A stretch of DNA of 64,000 nt from CAXBOO01 sp963977425 (GCA_963977425.1 CAXBOO010000006.1:118939-182938); one strand, 5' to 3'; shown: positions 36,589 to 46,134, numbered from the stretch's first letter. The notes: generated by a model from the sequence alone, not told the origin. Numbers and translations: made by a program.

Positions 36589-37317
36589 TTAATCCTGAGC
36601 AGCGAATACTTTCTTTAGTAAGTCGGTGGTTCTTGCTGCTGGATTGGCTCTAATTTTATCTTCTTCTTTTCTAATAGAATCGAACAAGGCATCTAAAACT
36701 TTCTGGCAAGCATAGTCGTTTAGATCAGCATTTACTTTCGTTACCCCAGGTAATTTATTGTAATTGCTAGTAACATCAGTCCAGTACTTTGTAGTACCGC
36801 TATTGTTCAAAACGCCACTAATTTTCGGATAAAATGCTTTGTATAGATTTTGACGAGTAACTTTCTGAAAGTATGCCGTTGCTGCACCATTCCCTCCTTT
36901 CAAAATACCCATAGCATCTTGAAAATTCATTCCTTTCACTGCGTTCACAAAAATAGACTTTGCTGCAGGCACAGCACTTTCGGCAGCAGAATTGAGTTTT
37001 GCCTCAAAATCATCCACCAACTTGCCCATTCCATACTGACGCAATTTATCGCCAACTACTTGGGCTTTTTCTGGCACAGCCAGCTTATAAATACTTTTAG
37101 AAAAACCACCGCTAGCAGAAAGGCTTGTTATAGATGCTCCTGTTCCTTTTTCCAAAGCGGCTTTTAGTCCACCTACAATATCAGCCGTACTAAGTGTACT
37201 TCCGTAGGCTTCTTCTAAATTTTCGTTAACCACTTTAGCAACCTTTTCCAATTCATGGCACGATAAAAGGCTTAAACTAAACACCAATACTGTAAATATT
37301 CTCGACAACGTTTTCAT
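36589..37317 (-). CDS. DUF4197 family lipoprotein
   Basis: A 242-residue protein of unknown function. The start is set at the ATG at 37317, which gives a lipoprotein signal peptide (lipid Cys near residue 20, context LLSCHE); the upstream TTG/ATG extension in the longer frame is less likely. The rest matches the DUF4197 pattern: ADIVGGLKAALEKG, VPEKAQVVGDKLRQYG, NFQDAMGILKGGNGAATAYF and PNYNKLPG-like C-terminal motifs. Conserved in Bacteroidota and Proteobacteria without an assigned role. It is a single gene, convergent with aroC. Confidence 0.85.
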   Translation of the reverse strand: MKTLSRIFTVLVFSLSLLSCHELEKVAKVVNENLEEAYGSTLSTADIVGGLKAALEKGTGASITSLSASGGFSKSIYKLAVPEKAQVVGDKLRQYGMGKLVDDFEAKLNSAAESAVPAAKSIFVNAVKGMNFQDAMGILKGGNGAATAYFQKVTRQNLYKAFYPKISGVLNNSGTTKYWTDVTSNYNKLPGVTKVNADLNDYACQKVLDALFDSIRKEEDKIRANPAARTTDLLKKVFAAQD

Positions 37318-37396
37318 TGGTTCGAATATAAACATTCCACCTTCCGAACTTGTATCATCTTCGATTATTCAGCAGCATATTCTGACCTTTAACCAT

Positions 37397-37424
37397 AAAA
37401 AAAGCCTCCAAAAAGGAAGCTTTC
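37397..37424 (-). terminator. Intrinsic terminator of the phosphohexomutase gene
   Basis: Minus strand AAAGCTTCC, loop TTTTT, GGAGGCTTT then T7. Confidence 0.85.
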
Positions 37425-37447
37425 TTTAGTCTTTTATAAAATGTATT

Positions 37448-38845
37448 CTAAACAATAGTTGCTTTACAAGCATCTAACATAGCCTTTGCTTTATCCAATG
37501 TTGCCGCTTCTGCGTAGGTTCTAAGCACTGGTTCTGTTCCACTAGGGCGAATCATAATCCATTCATCGTCATTGATGAAATATTTGAAACCATCCGTTTG
37601 ATCCTCTTTAACAACCTTGTATTCTCCAAAGCTTTCTAGTCCAGCAGCACATTTATCCAAGGCCGCTTGTTTTTGTGCTTCGCTCAAATGCAAATCGTTT
37701 CTATGGAAAGCAAAAGTTCCTACCAAAGCATATACCTCATCAATAAGTGCTTCTAAAGATTTGCCTGTTTTGGCCATATACTCCCAAATAACTAGACCCA
37801 TCCAAATACCATCGCGTTCTGGAATGTGACCTTTAATAGCTATACCTCCAGATTCCTCGCCACCAAGCAAGACATCTTCTTTAACCATGTGTCCGCAGAT
37901 GTACTTAAATCCGATTTTCACTACTTCATGCTCCAATCCGAAATGCTTGCACATCTTCTCGATTTTAACTGACGTACTGAATGCCGCAACAACTTTACCG
38001 CCATATTTTTTATGCTCTACCAAATACTTGATAAGCAATAAAATAATGTGGTGAGAATCTACAAATTCGCCTTTGCTATTGTACAAACCAATTCTATCGG
38101 CATCGCCATCGGTAGCCAATGCGCAATCGATATCACCTCGTGTTTTAATCAAATTCGATAACTCCAATAAGTTTTTATGAATTGGCTCTGGAGCCTGTCC
38201 CATAAAACTTGGGTTGTTATCGCAATGCAAGAAAGTAGCATCTGGGAAAAGACGCTTAACTACATTTTGACCAGCTCCATACATAGCATCGTAAGCCAAT
38301 CGCAATCCTGAATCTTTTATAGCCTGAATATCAAAGGTTTTCTCAACAGCATCGATATACAATTGTTCTAAATCTTTGTAAACTATTTTTCCTTCTTTCA
38401 CTAAAGCTTCGAATGCTTCGTCGCTGTAAGTGAATTTTGATTTTTCTGGAATTAAAGCTTCAACTTCAGCAATTTGATCGGGAAGCATTGGGCCTCCAAA
38501 ATGAGCTTTAATTTTATATCCGTTATAAGCCGGTGGGTTGTGTGATGCCGTAAGTACAATGCCCAAAGTGGCTCCATACTCTACAGTACCCAAAGATACC
38601 ATTGGTGTACTCACAAAATCTTTCGCTAAAACTACTTTATACCCAGCACTGGCTAAAGCCATAGATGTTGCTTGAGCAAACATTTCTCCGCCAAAACGGC
38701 AATCGTGACCTACAACAACGGTATGATTTTCACCATTGTTTTTCAACCACAAAGCTGTTGCTTCTGCAACACGCAATACATTATCTACTGTAAATTCTTT
38801 CGCAATAATGGCTCTCCAGCCATCGGTTCCAAACTTTATATTCAT
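37448..38845 (-). CDS. Phosphoglucomutase/phosphomannomutase family protein
   Basis: Interconverts hexose 1- and 6-phosphates for cell-surface polysaccharide and glycogen metabolism. The 465-residue alpha-D-phosphohexomutase shows FGTDGWR at the N-terminus, the phosphoserine loop TASHNPPAYNGYK, the metal-binding DGDADRIG, the sugar-binding GGEESGG and the phosphate-binding RPSGTEPVLRTY. Whether it prefers glucose or mannose cannot be read from these motifs. A consensus -7 element lies 17 bases upstream of the ATG, predicting a leader of about 13 bases, and a terminator follows. Confidence 0.93.
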   Translation of the reverse strand: MNIKFGTDGWRAIIAKEFTVDNVLRVAEATALWLKNNGENHTVVVGHDCRFGGEMFAQATSMALASAGYKVVLAKDFVSTPMVSLGTVEYGATLGIVLTASHNPPAYNGYKIKAHFGGPMLPDQIAEVEALIPEKSKFTYSDEAFEALVKEGKIVYKDLEQLYIDAVEKTFDIQAIKDSGLRLAYDAMYGAGQNVVKRLFPDATFLHCDNNPSFMGQAPEPIHKNLLELSNLIKTRGDIDCALATDGDADRIGLYNSKGEFVDSHHIILLLIKYLVEHKKYGGKVVAAFSTSVKIEKMCKHFGLEHEVVKIGFKYICGHMVKEDVLLGGEESGGIAIKGHIPERDGIWMGLVIWEYMAKTGKSLEALIDEVYALVGTFAFHRNDLHLSEAQKQAALDKCAAGLESFGEYKVVKEDQTDGFKYFINDDEWIMIRPSGTEPVLRTYAEAATLDKAKAMLDACKATIV

Positions 38846-38861
38846 TTCTTATAAATCGTGC

Positions 38862-38869
38862 CAAAAGTA
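38862..38869 (-). promoter_or_regulatory. -7 element of the phosphohexomutase promoter
   Basis: TACTTTTG on the minus strand, an exact TAnnTTTG match, 16 bases before the ATG. The -33 box is unclear. Confidence 0.5.
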
Positions 38870-38926
38870 ATGCAAGCAACTGATATTAACACAGCAACTC
38901 AATATTCCTTAACAGCTTGTTATTAT

Positions 38927-40003
38927 TTAACGGTATATTTTCCTTTTGTTTAAGGCCTGTTGATACACTCTGGCATTGCGTAAATGCGCGGTGTACGATG
39001 ACGCAAAATTGTGGTAACCAGAAAAATCTTCTCGAGCACAGAAATACAAATAATTGTGTTTTTCGAGATTCAAAACAGCATCGATGCTTTTGGCACTCGC
39101 CATACAAATCGCTCCAGGAGGAAGTCCTAAATACTTATACGTATTGTAAGGATGATCTAATTTTTTGTCCTTATTCAAAACTCGTTTCACTTCACCTCCG
39201 TCGAGATTTACGATGTAAACCAAAGTAGGGTCGGCTTGCAACAACATCCTTTTTTTGATTCTATTGTAATACACTCCTGCTATGCGATTCAATTCGTCTG
39301 TCTTATTGCTTTCTTTCTGAACAATGCTGGCCATAATTTGCACATCAGCTTTGCTCATTCCCAAAGCTTTAGCTTTTTCCTCTCGCCCATTTCTCGACCA
39401 AAACTTTTTATGCTCACGCTGCATGCGTTCAATAAACTGATATGGCTTGGTATTCCAAAAAATCTCGTAGGTATTGGGCAGTATATACGTATAAGCAGCA
39501 TCGCCCGTTACACCATCTATACCTCGAAGTTTTACTTCATCAAAAGCTGTTTGCCACAAATGCAAATCGGGCTCAAGATGTTCGGCCAACACTTTGGCTA
39601 ATTCTGAGAAATTCTTCTGAGAACGAAGTGTCAATCTAACTGGACTTTGATTGCCAGATCGCAACAAATTAGCGATATCAACCAGAGACATTTTTGGTGA
39701 AAGCTTGAATCTACCGGCTTTTACCATATTGGGATAGTTTTTCTTCCTCAATGTCCAATCCAATAAATTGACATCCTTCACGATACCTTTTTCTTTGAAC
39801 CGTTCTAATACATCAGAATATGTTTCTCCGGTTTGAATGTAGAAATAACCATCGTCTGGTAATTCTGTTTTTATGGCTGGAGCATAAAATGTTCTCCATA
39901 AAGAAAAGCCACTAATAGCAACTACCAATGCTATGGATAGCGATAATAGTATTAGGATTTTTTTTGCCTTTGCTTGCTCTTTTTTATTTCTTCTTTTACT
40001 CAT
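38927..40003 (-). CDS. mltG: Endolytic peptidoglycan transglycosylase MltG
   Basis: Cuts nascent glycan strands and so sets their length. The 358-residue protein has a Lys/Arg-rich cytoplasmic start, one membrane helix (about 16-36), a LysM-like domain (about 50-120: YFYIQTGETYSDVLERF) and the YceG catalytic domain with ASIVQKESN holding the catalytic Glu, and later LQADPTLVY and YLGLPPGAICMAS. Its ATG overlaps the stop of the GNAT gene (ATGA), which in turn overlaps dapF, forming a translationally coupled cell-wall operon. Confidence 0.95.
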   Translation of the reverse strand: MSKRRNKKEQAKAKKILILLSLSIALVVAISGFSLWRTFYAPAIKTELPDDGYFYIQTGETYSDVLERFKEKGIVKDVNLLDWTLRKKNYPNMVKAGRFKLSPKMSLVDIANLLRSGNQSPVRLTLRSQKNFSELAKVLAEHLEPDLHLWQTAFDEVKLRGIDGVTGDAAYTYILPNTYEIFWNTKPYQFIERMQREHKKFWSRNGREEKAKALGMSKADVQIMASIVQKESNKTDELNRIAGVYYNRIKKRMLLQADPTLVYIVNLDGGEVKRVLNKDKKLDHPYNTYKYLGLPPGAICMASAKSIDAVLNLEKHNYLYFCAREDFSGYHNFASSYTAHLRNARVYQQALNKRKIYR

Positions 40004-40494
40004 AAAATTATCTGGAACAAGCCGTTGCTTTTCCTTTCTTCCCCTACTACTCTACGCCAATTTTTAAGCTCGCCAATTTTTTCAAAACCGGCACTTTCAA
40101 AAAGCTTTAAACTCCCTACGTTTTGCATATCTATTTGAGCCAAAACGCTGTTCATCCCAAAAGATTTTTTGCATAAATACAGAAATCGTTTTAAAGCTTT
40201 CAATGCATTCCCTTTCTGTCTGTATTCTTCTTTTATAAAAATGCCCACTGCACCATTTCCGTGAAATGGATCAAAATCAAATAAATCAACTGTTCCAATT
40301 GTTTCATCAGCTTTAGTTACCATAAAGCGGCATTGCCCAGCATCGTAAGGATTATGAGATGATAAAATCAAATCCAATAGTTGTTGTTTAGAGTACGTAC
40401 TGCGAGTATTGCTTACGGCCCAATTTTCAACATCATTTTCTATCTGATAGAGAAAATCTAAGTCGTCTGGCTCTGGACTTCTTAATTGTATCAT
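40000..40494 (-). CDS. GNAT family N-acetyltransferase
   Basis: A 164-residue acetyl-CoA-dependent acetyltransferase. Seen: N-terminal LRSPEPDDLDFLYQIEND typical of RimJ/L-like members, the acetyl-CoA site near IFIKEEYRQKGNALKALKRFL, and NVGSLKLFESAGFEKIG near the C-terminus. It sits between dapF and mltG with four-base overlaps on both sides. Family members in this group act on ribosomal proteins, antibiotics or small amines; the peptidoglycan context hints at an envelope-related substrate but does not prove it. Confidence 0.9.
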   Translation of the reverse strand: MIQLRSPEPDDLDFLYQIENDVENWAVSNTRSTYSKQQLLDLILSSHNPYDAGQCRFMVTKADETIGTVDLFDFDPFHGNGAVGIFIKEEYRQKGNALKALKRFLYLCKKSFGMNSVLAQIDMQNVGSLKLFESAGFEKIGELKNWRRVVGEERKSNGLFQIIL

Positions 40495-41249
40495 TTTTCT
40501 TCGAGTTTCAATTGGCCATCAAATACTTTTTTAGCTGGGCCTCCCAACCACAAAATGCCTTCTTTATAAATAACTTCTGCCGTTCCGCCTTTGGCATGAA
40601 TTGTTTGATGAAAAGGTTTTTTGTTATTGTCTTTTTCGTGTACCAATGCACAAGCCGTAATGCCTGTACCACAAGCAAGAGTTTCGTTTTCAACTCCCTT
40701 CTCAAAAGTTCGGATTGATAATGACCCATCTGCATTTTCAGAATAAAAATTGACGTTACTGCCAATGGGCTGAAATTTTTCATGAAAACGCGCTTCTTTT
40801 GCTGCTTCGTTGATATCAAGAATGTTTACATCATCGACTTTATAAACAGCATGTGGAGCCCCTGTGTTCACAAAATAAAAATCGTCTACTGCGATAACGC
40901 TGCCTTCAACATGCATTTCAATTTGCGCATAATTGTTCGAAAATCGGGCTTTGTGGTCGCCATCAAATCCTTCAAAAACCATATCCATTGGATTGGCTCC
41001 TAATTCATGCACTGCATAAGCCATTGCACATCTGCTTCCATTTCCACAAAATGACATGCTCGCGTCTGGATTATTGAATCTAACTTCTAACTTTTCATTA
41101 TTATATCCAACAAACATCAAGCCATCAGAACCAACACCGAAGTGCCTATCGCATAAGAATTTGATCTGGTCATCGGTCAATTTAACCTCATTGTTCACTA
41201 TAATGAAATCGTTTCCTGCTCCCTGATATTTACTGAATTTTAGCAACAT
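40491..41249 (-). CDS. dapF: Diaminopimelate epimerase
   Basis: Converts LL- to meso-diaminopimelate for lysine and peptidoglycan synthesis. The 252-residue protein carries both catalytic cysteines, C68 in SFCGNGSRCAM and C193 in ACGTGITAC, plus the N-terminal YQGAGNDFII motif and NTGAPHAVY. It is a little shorter than the E. coli enzyme (274) but complete in motifs. First gene of the dapF-GNAT-mltG operon; the ATG of the next gene overlaps its stop. Confidence 0.96.
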   Translation of the reverse strand: MLLKFSKYQGAGNDFIIVNNEVKLTDDQIKFLCDRHFGVGSDGLMFVGYNNEKLEVRFNNPDASMSFCGNGSRCAMAYAVHELGANPMDMVFEGFDGDHKARFSNNYAQIEMHVEGSVIAVDDFYFVNTGAPHAVYKVDDVNILDINEAAKEARFHEKFQPIGSNVNFYSENADGSLSIRTFEKGVENETLACGTGITACALVHEKDNNKKPFHQTIHAKGGTAEVIYKEGILWLGGPAKKVFDGQLKLEEK

Positions 41250-41342
41250 ATTGAGCGAAAATAAGGCTTAACATTGTTTAACTGCACCTTCAAGCGCAAA
41301 AAAAATATCAGGCGTTAAATTGGCATCATCAAAATAGAACAC

Positions 41343-42782
41343 ATGAAAAAGTTTATTCCAGTTTTTATTGCTGCCCTAATAGGAGGTGCAGTTGCAGCTG
41401 TTGTTGTGCAGTCTTTTTTGAAACCAACGACAGTTACTATTGAGCAAAATGGCCCTACGGCTAGAATGGTAAATGTTGGTCTACCAGCAAATAAAACCAA
41501 TGTAGATTTCACTTATGCTGCTGAGAATAGCGTACACGCTGTAGTGCATGTATGGACAGAAAGAGTGCAAGAAGGTTATACTTCTCCATACCAGTTATTT
41601 TTCGGAAATGGACCTGTTCAACGTCGTTCACTTTCATCAGGTTCTGGTGTTATTGTATCAAACGACGGTTTTATTATGACCAACAACCATGTTGTAGACA
41701 ATGCAACCAGTGTAAAAATAAAGCTAAACAGTGGTAAAATTTACGACGCTGAGGTTATAGGTGTGGATAAATCCACCGACTTAGCACTACTTAAAATTGA
41801 TGGAGAAGATTTGCCTTTCCTTGCTTTTGGAAATTCTGACGACATTAAAATTGGCCAATGGGTTTTGGCTGTCGGCAATCCCTTCAATCTTACCAGTACG
41901 GTTACTGCTGGTATTGTAAGCGCTAAAGCTAGAAACATCAATTTATTAGAATACGACCCCAATAGCAATCAGTTCCCAATAGAGTCATTTATACAAACCG
42001 ATGCTGCCGTAAACCCAGGCAACAGTGGAGGCGCCTTAGTGGGTATTAATGGAGAATTATTAGGCATTAACACGGCCATTGCATCACAAACAGGTTCGTA
42101 TGCTGGCTACTCGTTTGCCGTTCCAAGCGCTTTGGTTCAGAAAGTTTTTAAAGATTTGTTTGAGTTTGGCAAAGTACAACGAGCCTACATCGGTATTCAA
42201 ATACGCGATTTGAATGAAGAGCTGATGGACAAAACAGAGTTCAAGTCATATAAAGGTGTTTATGTTGCTGGTCTCACACCCAATGGTGCTGCAGAAAGTG
42301 CAGGCATTAAAAACAACGACATCATTACTAAAGTACAAGGTAATCCCGTGAACAATGTAACCGAATTACAAGAAAACATAGGTCGATTCCGCCCTGGAGA
42401 CAAAATAGAATTAGAAATATGGAGAAACGACAAAACTTCCATCATTCCCGTAACACTTAGAAACGTAGAAGGTACAACTGAGCTTAAAGAAAAGTCGATA
42501 AATACCGATTTAGAAATTTTAGGAGCCGAATTTAAAGACGCACCAAAGTCTTTGCTATCAGATTTAAAAATTGCCAACGGAGTACAAATCACTAAAATAA
42601 ACAAAGGCCCACTTCAAATGAGTGGAATGCGACCAGGCTTTGTAATCACCAAAGTGGATAAAATTGATATTAAAGACAAAACAGAACTCGAAAAACTTCT
42701 AACTGTACGTATGGAAAGTGGCGTACTTATTGAAGGTGTTTACCCCAATGGGACAAAGGCCTATTATGGTTTAGGTATGTAA
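41343..42782 (+). CDS. DegP/DegQ-like periplasmic serine protease
   Basis: Envelope quality-control protease and chaperone. The 479-residue protein starts with a signal sequence or membrane anchor (about 5-28), then a trypsin-like domain with catalytic H116 (TNNHVVDNA), D146 (DLALLKID) and S228 (GNSGGALVG), a complete PDZ domain (about 285-375) with YIGIQIRDL and GAAESAGIKNNDIITK, and a shorter second PDZ-like segment at the end. Length matches Do-type proteases. It lies divergent from dapF and ends in a strong terminator. A mucin-like name (MucD) would be family-level only. Confidence 0.95.
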   Translation: MKKFIPVFIAALIGGAVAAVVVQSFLKPTTVTIEQNGPTARMVNVGLPANKTNVDFTYAAENSVHAVVHVWTERVQEGYTSPYQLFFGNGPVQRRSLSSGSGVIVSNDGFIMTNNHVVDNATSVKIKLNSGKIYDAEVIGVDKSTDLALLKIDGEDLPFLAFGNSDDIKIGQWVLAVGNPFNLTSTVTAGIVSAKARNINLLEYDPNSNQFPIESFIQTDAAVNPGNSGGALVGINGELLGINTAIASQTGSYAGYSFAVPSALVQKVFKDLFEFGKVQRAYIGIQIRDLNEELMDKTEFKSYKGVYVAGLTPNGAAESAGIKNNDIITKVQGNPVNNVTELQENIGRFRPGDKIELEIWRNDKTSIIPVTLRNVEGTTELKEKSINTDLEILGAEFKDAPKSLLSDLKIANGVQITKINKGPLQMSGMRPGFVITKVDKIDIKDKTELEKLLTVRMESGVLIEGVYPNGTKAYYGLGM

Positions 42783-42804
42783 TCACAGTATATTGACAAA
42801 CTAC

Positions 42805-42839
42805 AAAAGGCCTTGAATAATCAGGGTCTTTTTTTTTTT
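42805..42839 (+). terminator. Intrinsic terminator of the DegP-like gene
   Basis: Eleven-pair stem AAAGGCCTTGA / TCAGGGTCTTT (two G-T pairs), loop ATAA, then a run of 12 T. Confidence 0.85.
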
Positions 42840-42880
42840 CTAAAGTATCGATGAATTTTTCAAACTAAGCGTTGGTTAAG

Positions 42881-42912
42881 TTTACGTCAAATAATATAAT
42901 TGGCTACTTTTG
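42881..42912 (+). promoter_or_regulatory. Promoter of the GAPDH gene
   Basis: TTTA at 42881, 20 bp, TACTTTTG at 42905-42912 (exact -7 match). Transcription would start near 42916, which excludes the in-frame TTG at 42900 as the translation start. Confidence 0.6.
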
Positions 42913-42929
42913 CAGTCCATAACAATTCA

Positions 42930-44396
42930 ATGACTATGTCGGTAAACGAAATGCACTTAGATTTCGACAAAAACTTAGAAGAGTACGTAAGACAGGAGCG
43001 CGCAGCGACCAATCTTATCCAAAACATTGGCTCGCTACTTTATGAAAAAAACATAGAGTTGGTTTTGTTCAGAAACCCTTTAGTAGAAGTTGGTATCTCT
43101 GAATTACTTAACCTACACAAGTACGCCAAATCTGTAGTTAATGCAGACATCACAGTATTTGATACTGCTGAAATTGCAAAAGAATTGATGGCAACTGATC
43201 TTGCGCCAAGTAAAATCGATTTAGGTCGTTTGGCTAAAGAATACAAAGACGAAAAAAGCAAATACGCTTCTTGTTCTGAATTCTTAAAAGATAAATTAAG
43301 TGGTTTAACTCCAGACAAAGCCATTCAAATTGAACCAAAAGACGTTGTTCTTTACGGTTTCGGTAGAATTGGTCGATTGGCTGCTCGCGAGCTTATCAAA
43401 CAAGCTGGTAAAGGTCAACAATTGCGTTTGCGTGCTATCGTAACCCGCGATAAAACGGACGAGGAAATGATCAAACGTGCTGCTTTGATGCAAAACGATT
43501 CTGTTCACGGTACATTCAAAGGACGTGTAGAAGTAGATGCGGCAAAACGTCAAATGACTGTAAATGGTCAGATTGTAAAATTCATCAGCACCAGCAATCC
43601 TGAAGATGTAGATTATACAGCTTATGGTATCAACAACGCTGTTTTGATTGACAACACAGGTGCTTTCACCAATAGAGAGGCTTTGTCTCGTCACCTAAAA
43701 GCAAAGGGTATTGATAAAGTTATCCTTACAGCTCCCGGTAAAGAAATCCCAAACATTGTATACGGTGTAAACCATGCAGACTTAGACATTGATAATGAAA
43801 ATATTTTCTCTGCTGCATCATGTACAACCAACGCTATTGTTCCTATCCTAAAGGTTATCAACGATGGTTTCGGCATTGAAAAAGGACACATTGAAACAGT
43901 ACACGCATACACAAACGACCAAAACTTGTTGGACAATTTCCACAAGAAATCTCGTCGTGGACGTTCTGCTGCCATCAACATGGTAATTACTGAAACTGGC
44001 GCAGGTAAGGCTGTTACAAAAGTAATTCCTGAATTGAGCGACAAACTTACAGCCAACGCTGTACGTGTTCCTACTCCAAACGGTTCTTTAGCTATTCTTA
44101 GCCTTTCATTGAACAAAGAAGTGTCTGTAGAAACTGTAAACAGTTTGGTTCGTCACGCAGCATTAAACGGTGACTTAGTTAACCAAATCAACTTCCAAAT
44201 CGATCCGGAATTAGTTTCTTCTGATATCATTGGAAACAGTTGTTGTTCTGTTTTTGATAGCAATGCAACTTTGGTATCGAACGACAAACGCAACGCTGTA
44301 ATGTACGTTTGGTATGACAACGAATTTGGTTACACCAAACAAGTTATCCGTTTGGCTAAGTACATTGCCAAAGTAAGACGTCTTATTTACTATTAA
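42930..44396 (+). CDS. gap: Glyceraldehyde-3-phosphate dehydrogenase, long form with N-terminal extension
   Basis: Glycolytic/gluconeogenic NAD(P)-dependent dehydrogenase. The start is set at the ATG at 42930 (or 42936) because the promoter -7 box lies at 42905-42912. The 488 residues consist of an extra N-terminal domain of about 140 residues without a known motif, then the usual GAPDH: YGFGRIGRLAAREL, catalytic C298 in AASCTTNAI, HAYTNDQN, RRGRSAAINM and a C-terminal WYDNEFGY. Ordinary GAPDH is about 335 residues; long forms of this type occur in Bacteroidota and some gammaproteobacteria. Own promoter and terminator. Confidence 0.95.
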   Translation: MTMSVNEMHLDFDKNLEEYVRQERAATNLIQNIGSLLYEKNIELVLFRNPLVEVGISELLNLHKYAKSVVNADITVFDTAEIAKELMATDLAPSKIDLGRLAKEYKDEKSKYASCSEFLKDKLSGLTPDKAIQIEPKDVVLYGFGRIGRLAARELIKQAGKGQQLRLRAIVTRDKTDEEMIKRAALMQNDSVHGTFKGRVEVDAAKRQMTVNGQIVKFISTSNPEDVDYTAYGINNAVLIDNTGAFTNREALSRHLKAKGIDKVILTAPGKEIPNIVYGVNHADLDIDNENIFSAASCTTNAIVPILKVINDGFGIEKGHIETVHAYTNDQNLLDNFHKKSRRGRSAAINMVITETGAGKAVTKVIPELSDKLTANAVRVPTPNGSLAILSLSLNKEVSVETVNSLVRHAALNGDLVNQINFQIDPELVSSDIIGNSCCSVFDSNATLVSNDKRNAVMYVWYDNEFGYTKQVIRLAKYIAKVRRLIYY

Positions 44397-44418
44397 TTAG
44401 TAAAATCATATATAACTC

Positions 44419-44446
44419 AAAAACCCCGCTAATGCGGGTTTTTTTA
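44419..44446 (+). terminator. Intrinsic terminator of the GAPDH gene
   Basis: Stem ACCCCGC-type arm CCCGC / GCGGG, loop TAAT, then seven T. Confidence 0.9.
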
Positions 44447-44536
44447 TTGACAAATATTTAAGCAGTCGTTGAATATAAATTCAAACTCGTTTGTAAGAAA
44501 TACTCATCACTTTAAGTTTTGTATAAAAACTATTAG

Positions 44537-45442
44537 TTACTTCAAGACTTTCAACAGGGCCATCGGCAATGGTTTTAATATTTTCCAATGCAAAGGAATT
44601 TGAATGCGTGGCTTTTTAGAAATCGGAAATTTTAAGACTTCTACCAACTCTATCAATGTTCCATCAGGGTCTTCTACATAGGCAAATCGACCACCAGTAT
44701 CCCCCATGTCAAAATTGCTTTCGCTATCTACCGAAAACGATACTCCATTGGCTTTACAATGTGCCTTCAAACCGTCCATATTTTCTATATCCAAGCACAT
44801 GTGGATGTATCCTTTATCTCCCCAATATCGGTTTTCGTAGTAATGAACGCCATTTGGACTCTCCATTAAAGTAATGGTAAATGGACCCAAAATTTTACTG
44901 AATGCCGTTTTTCCTGGTTCGCTTATGAACAATGATACGGTTTTGAAAGTTTCACCTTCAAATTCCAATTCTCCATGTGAAACTTCTGAATTGTGCAAAA
45001 GATCTTTGTAAAAAGGCACAGATTTATCTAAGCTTGAAACACCAATAAATACTTCGCGTACACCCGATGATTTTGCGGATGGAATATGACGAAACAGGTT
45101 ACCAAAACCGTCGCGTTGCCAATGGGCTTTATCCGATTTAGGACAATGAACGCCAAGAGCTACTATTCCTAAATCTCCAGGACCAAATTCTTTAGCTGCT
45201 TTAGGTATTCGGCTGGTAAATTGCCAAATTTCGAATCCACCTCCACCATTTTCGTTCAAGCTTAGAATGGCTCTTCGGGTTTGTGCTTCGTTGCCCGTAT
45301 ATTGTTTCATTAGGGTTGCCGTAGCAGCGTCATCAAATATTTTGACGTTGAACCCATAGTTTTCTTTATAATAATCAAAAGCAGTCTCGGCATTGCTTAC
45401 GCCAATACCAACTTGCTGAATCCCTCCTATTTTGAATGTCAT
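44537..45442 (-). CDS. Two-domain VOC (glyoxalase/dioxygenase superfamily) protein
   Basis: A 301-residue protein with two vicinal-oxygen-chelate modules (about 5-125 and 135-275). The second module keeps plausible metal ligands (GYIHMCLDI and DPDGTLIELVEV); the first starts QQVGIGV, where a His ligand would be expected, so it may be non-catalytic. The last 25 residues are basic with Pro and hydrophobic residues (IPLHWKILKPLPMALLK), an unusual tail. The ATG overlaps the stop of the glycosyltransferase gene (ATGA), so it is the last gene of the BamA-like/glycosyltransferase/VOC run. Substrate unknown. Confidence 0.8.
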   Translation of the reverse strand: MTFKIGGIQQVGIGVSNAETAFDYYKENYGFNVKIFDDAATATLMKQYTGNEAQTRRAILSLNENGGGGFEIWQFTSRIPKAAKEFGPGDLGIVALGVHCPKSDKAHWQRDGFGNLFRHIPSAKSSGVREVFIGVSSLDKSVPFYKDLLHNSEVSHGELEFEGETFKTVSLFISEPGKTAFSKILGPFTITLMESPNGVHYYENRYWGDKGYIHMCLDIENMDGLKAHCKANGVSFSVDSESNFDMGDTGGRFAYVEDPDGTLIELVEVLKFPISKKPRIQIPLHWKILKPLPMALLKVLK

Positions 45443-46134
45443 GCTTTAGGATGCTTAATTAGTTTTTTATATAATGAATCAAGTCGTTGAGGCTTTACTC
45501 CAAGTTGATACAATTTAAACACTATTAAGTTGCTCAAATTGACACGCATGTAGCTATTTTCCTCATACTTTCTCGGCGACACAACCGCATCGCCATCCAT
45601 GATTACAAAGTCGCTTTTATTTCTAGCGCGCAATATAAAATCATAATCTTCCATAATGACATGGTTTTCGTCAAAACCATTCAAACTTGAAAAAAAATCT
45701 TTGCACACAAACAATGTCTGATCACCACCACGACACATAATTCTATCAAACTTGGTGAAATAACTATTGATTTTCAACCATTTAGATTTCGAATCAAATT
45801 TGAAACGGTAACACCCTATTTTTTTCCCTTCTTGAAAATGCTTTAAAATATCTTCTCGAAAAGTAGACGGAGGGCGAGTATCGGCATGAACAAAATAAAG
45901 CACATCATTTTTAGCCGCCTGCGCGCCTGCATTCATTTGTACTGCACGCCCTTTTTCTGGATACAAAACCTTAGCTCCCAACTCAGTCGCTATATCACCA
46001 CTGCCATCTTGGCTATTGGCATCGCACACAATAATTTCATCGCCATCAACTAATGACTTAGTTAAAAGCGGCAATAAGGCTTTTAAATTCTCTACCTCGT
46101 TTAATGTTGGAATTATTACAGATATGTTGGTCAT
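45439..46134 (-). CDS. TIGR04283-type glycosyltransferase (arsenosugar-biosynthesis associated)
   Basis: A 231-residue family 2 glycosyltransferase. Seen: SVIIPTLNEVENL at the start, DANSQDGSGDIA, GRAVQMNAGA, a VHADTRPP metal-binding stretch and GGDQTLFV. The GRAVQMNAGA and HADTRPP motifs are characteristic of the rSAM/selenodomain-associated transferase 2 family, which in several bacteria is linked to arsenosugar synthesis. No radical-SAM partner is next to it, but an ArsM-type methyltransferase lies 15 kb away. It is 27 bases after the BamA-like gene and overlaps the VOC gene. Confidence 0.85.
   Translation of the reverse strand: MTNISVIIPTLNEVENLKALLPLLTKSLVDGDEIIVCDANSQDGSGDIATELGAKVLYPEKGRAVQMNAGAQAAKNDVLYFVHADTRPPSTFREDILKHFQEGKKIGCYRFKFDSKSKWLKINSYFTKFDRIMCRGGDQTLFVCKDFFSSLNGFDENHVIMEDYDFILRARNKSDFVIMDGDAVVSPRKYEENSYMRVNLSNLIVFKLYQLGVKPQRLDSLYKKLIKHPKA

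Noticed and set aside
42900..42930. TTG at 42900 as the GAPDH start
   Set aside because: The promoter -7 box lies at 42905-42912, downstream of this codon, so it could not be on the mRNA; ATG 42930 fits.
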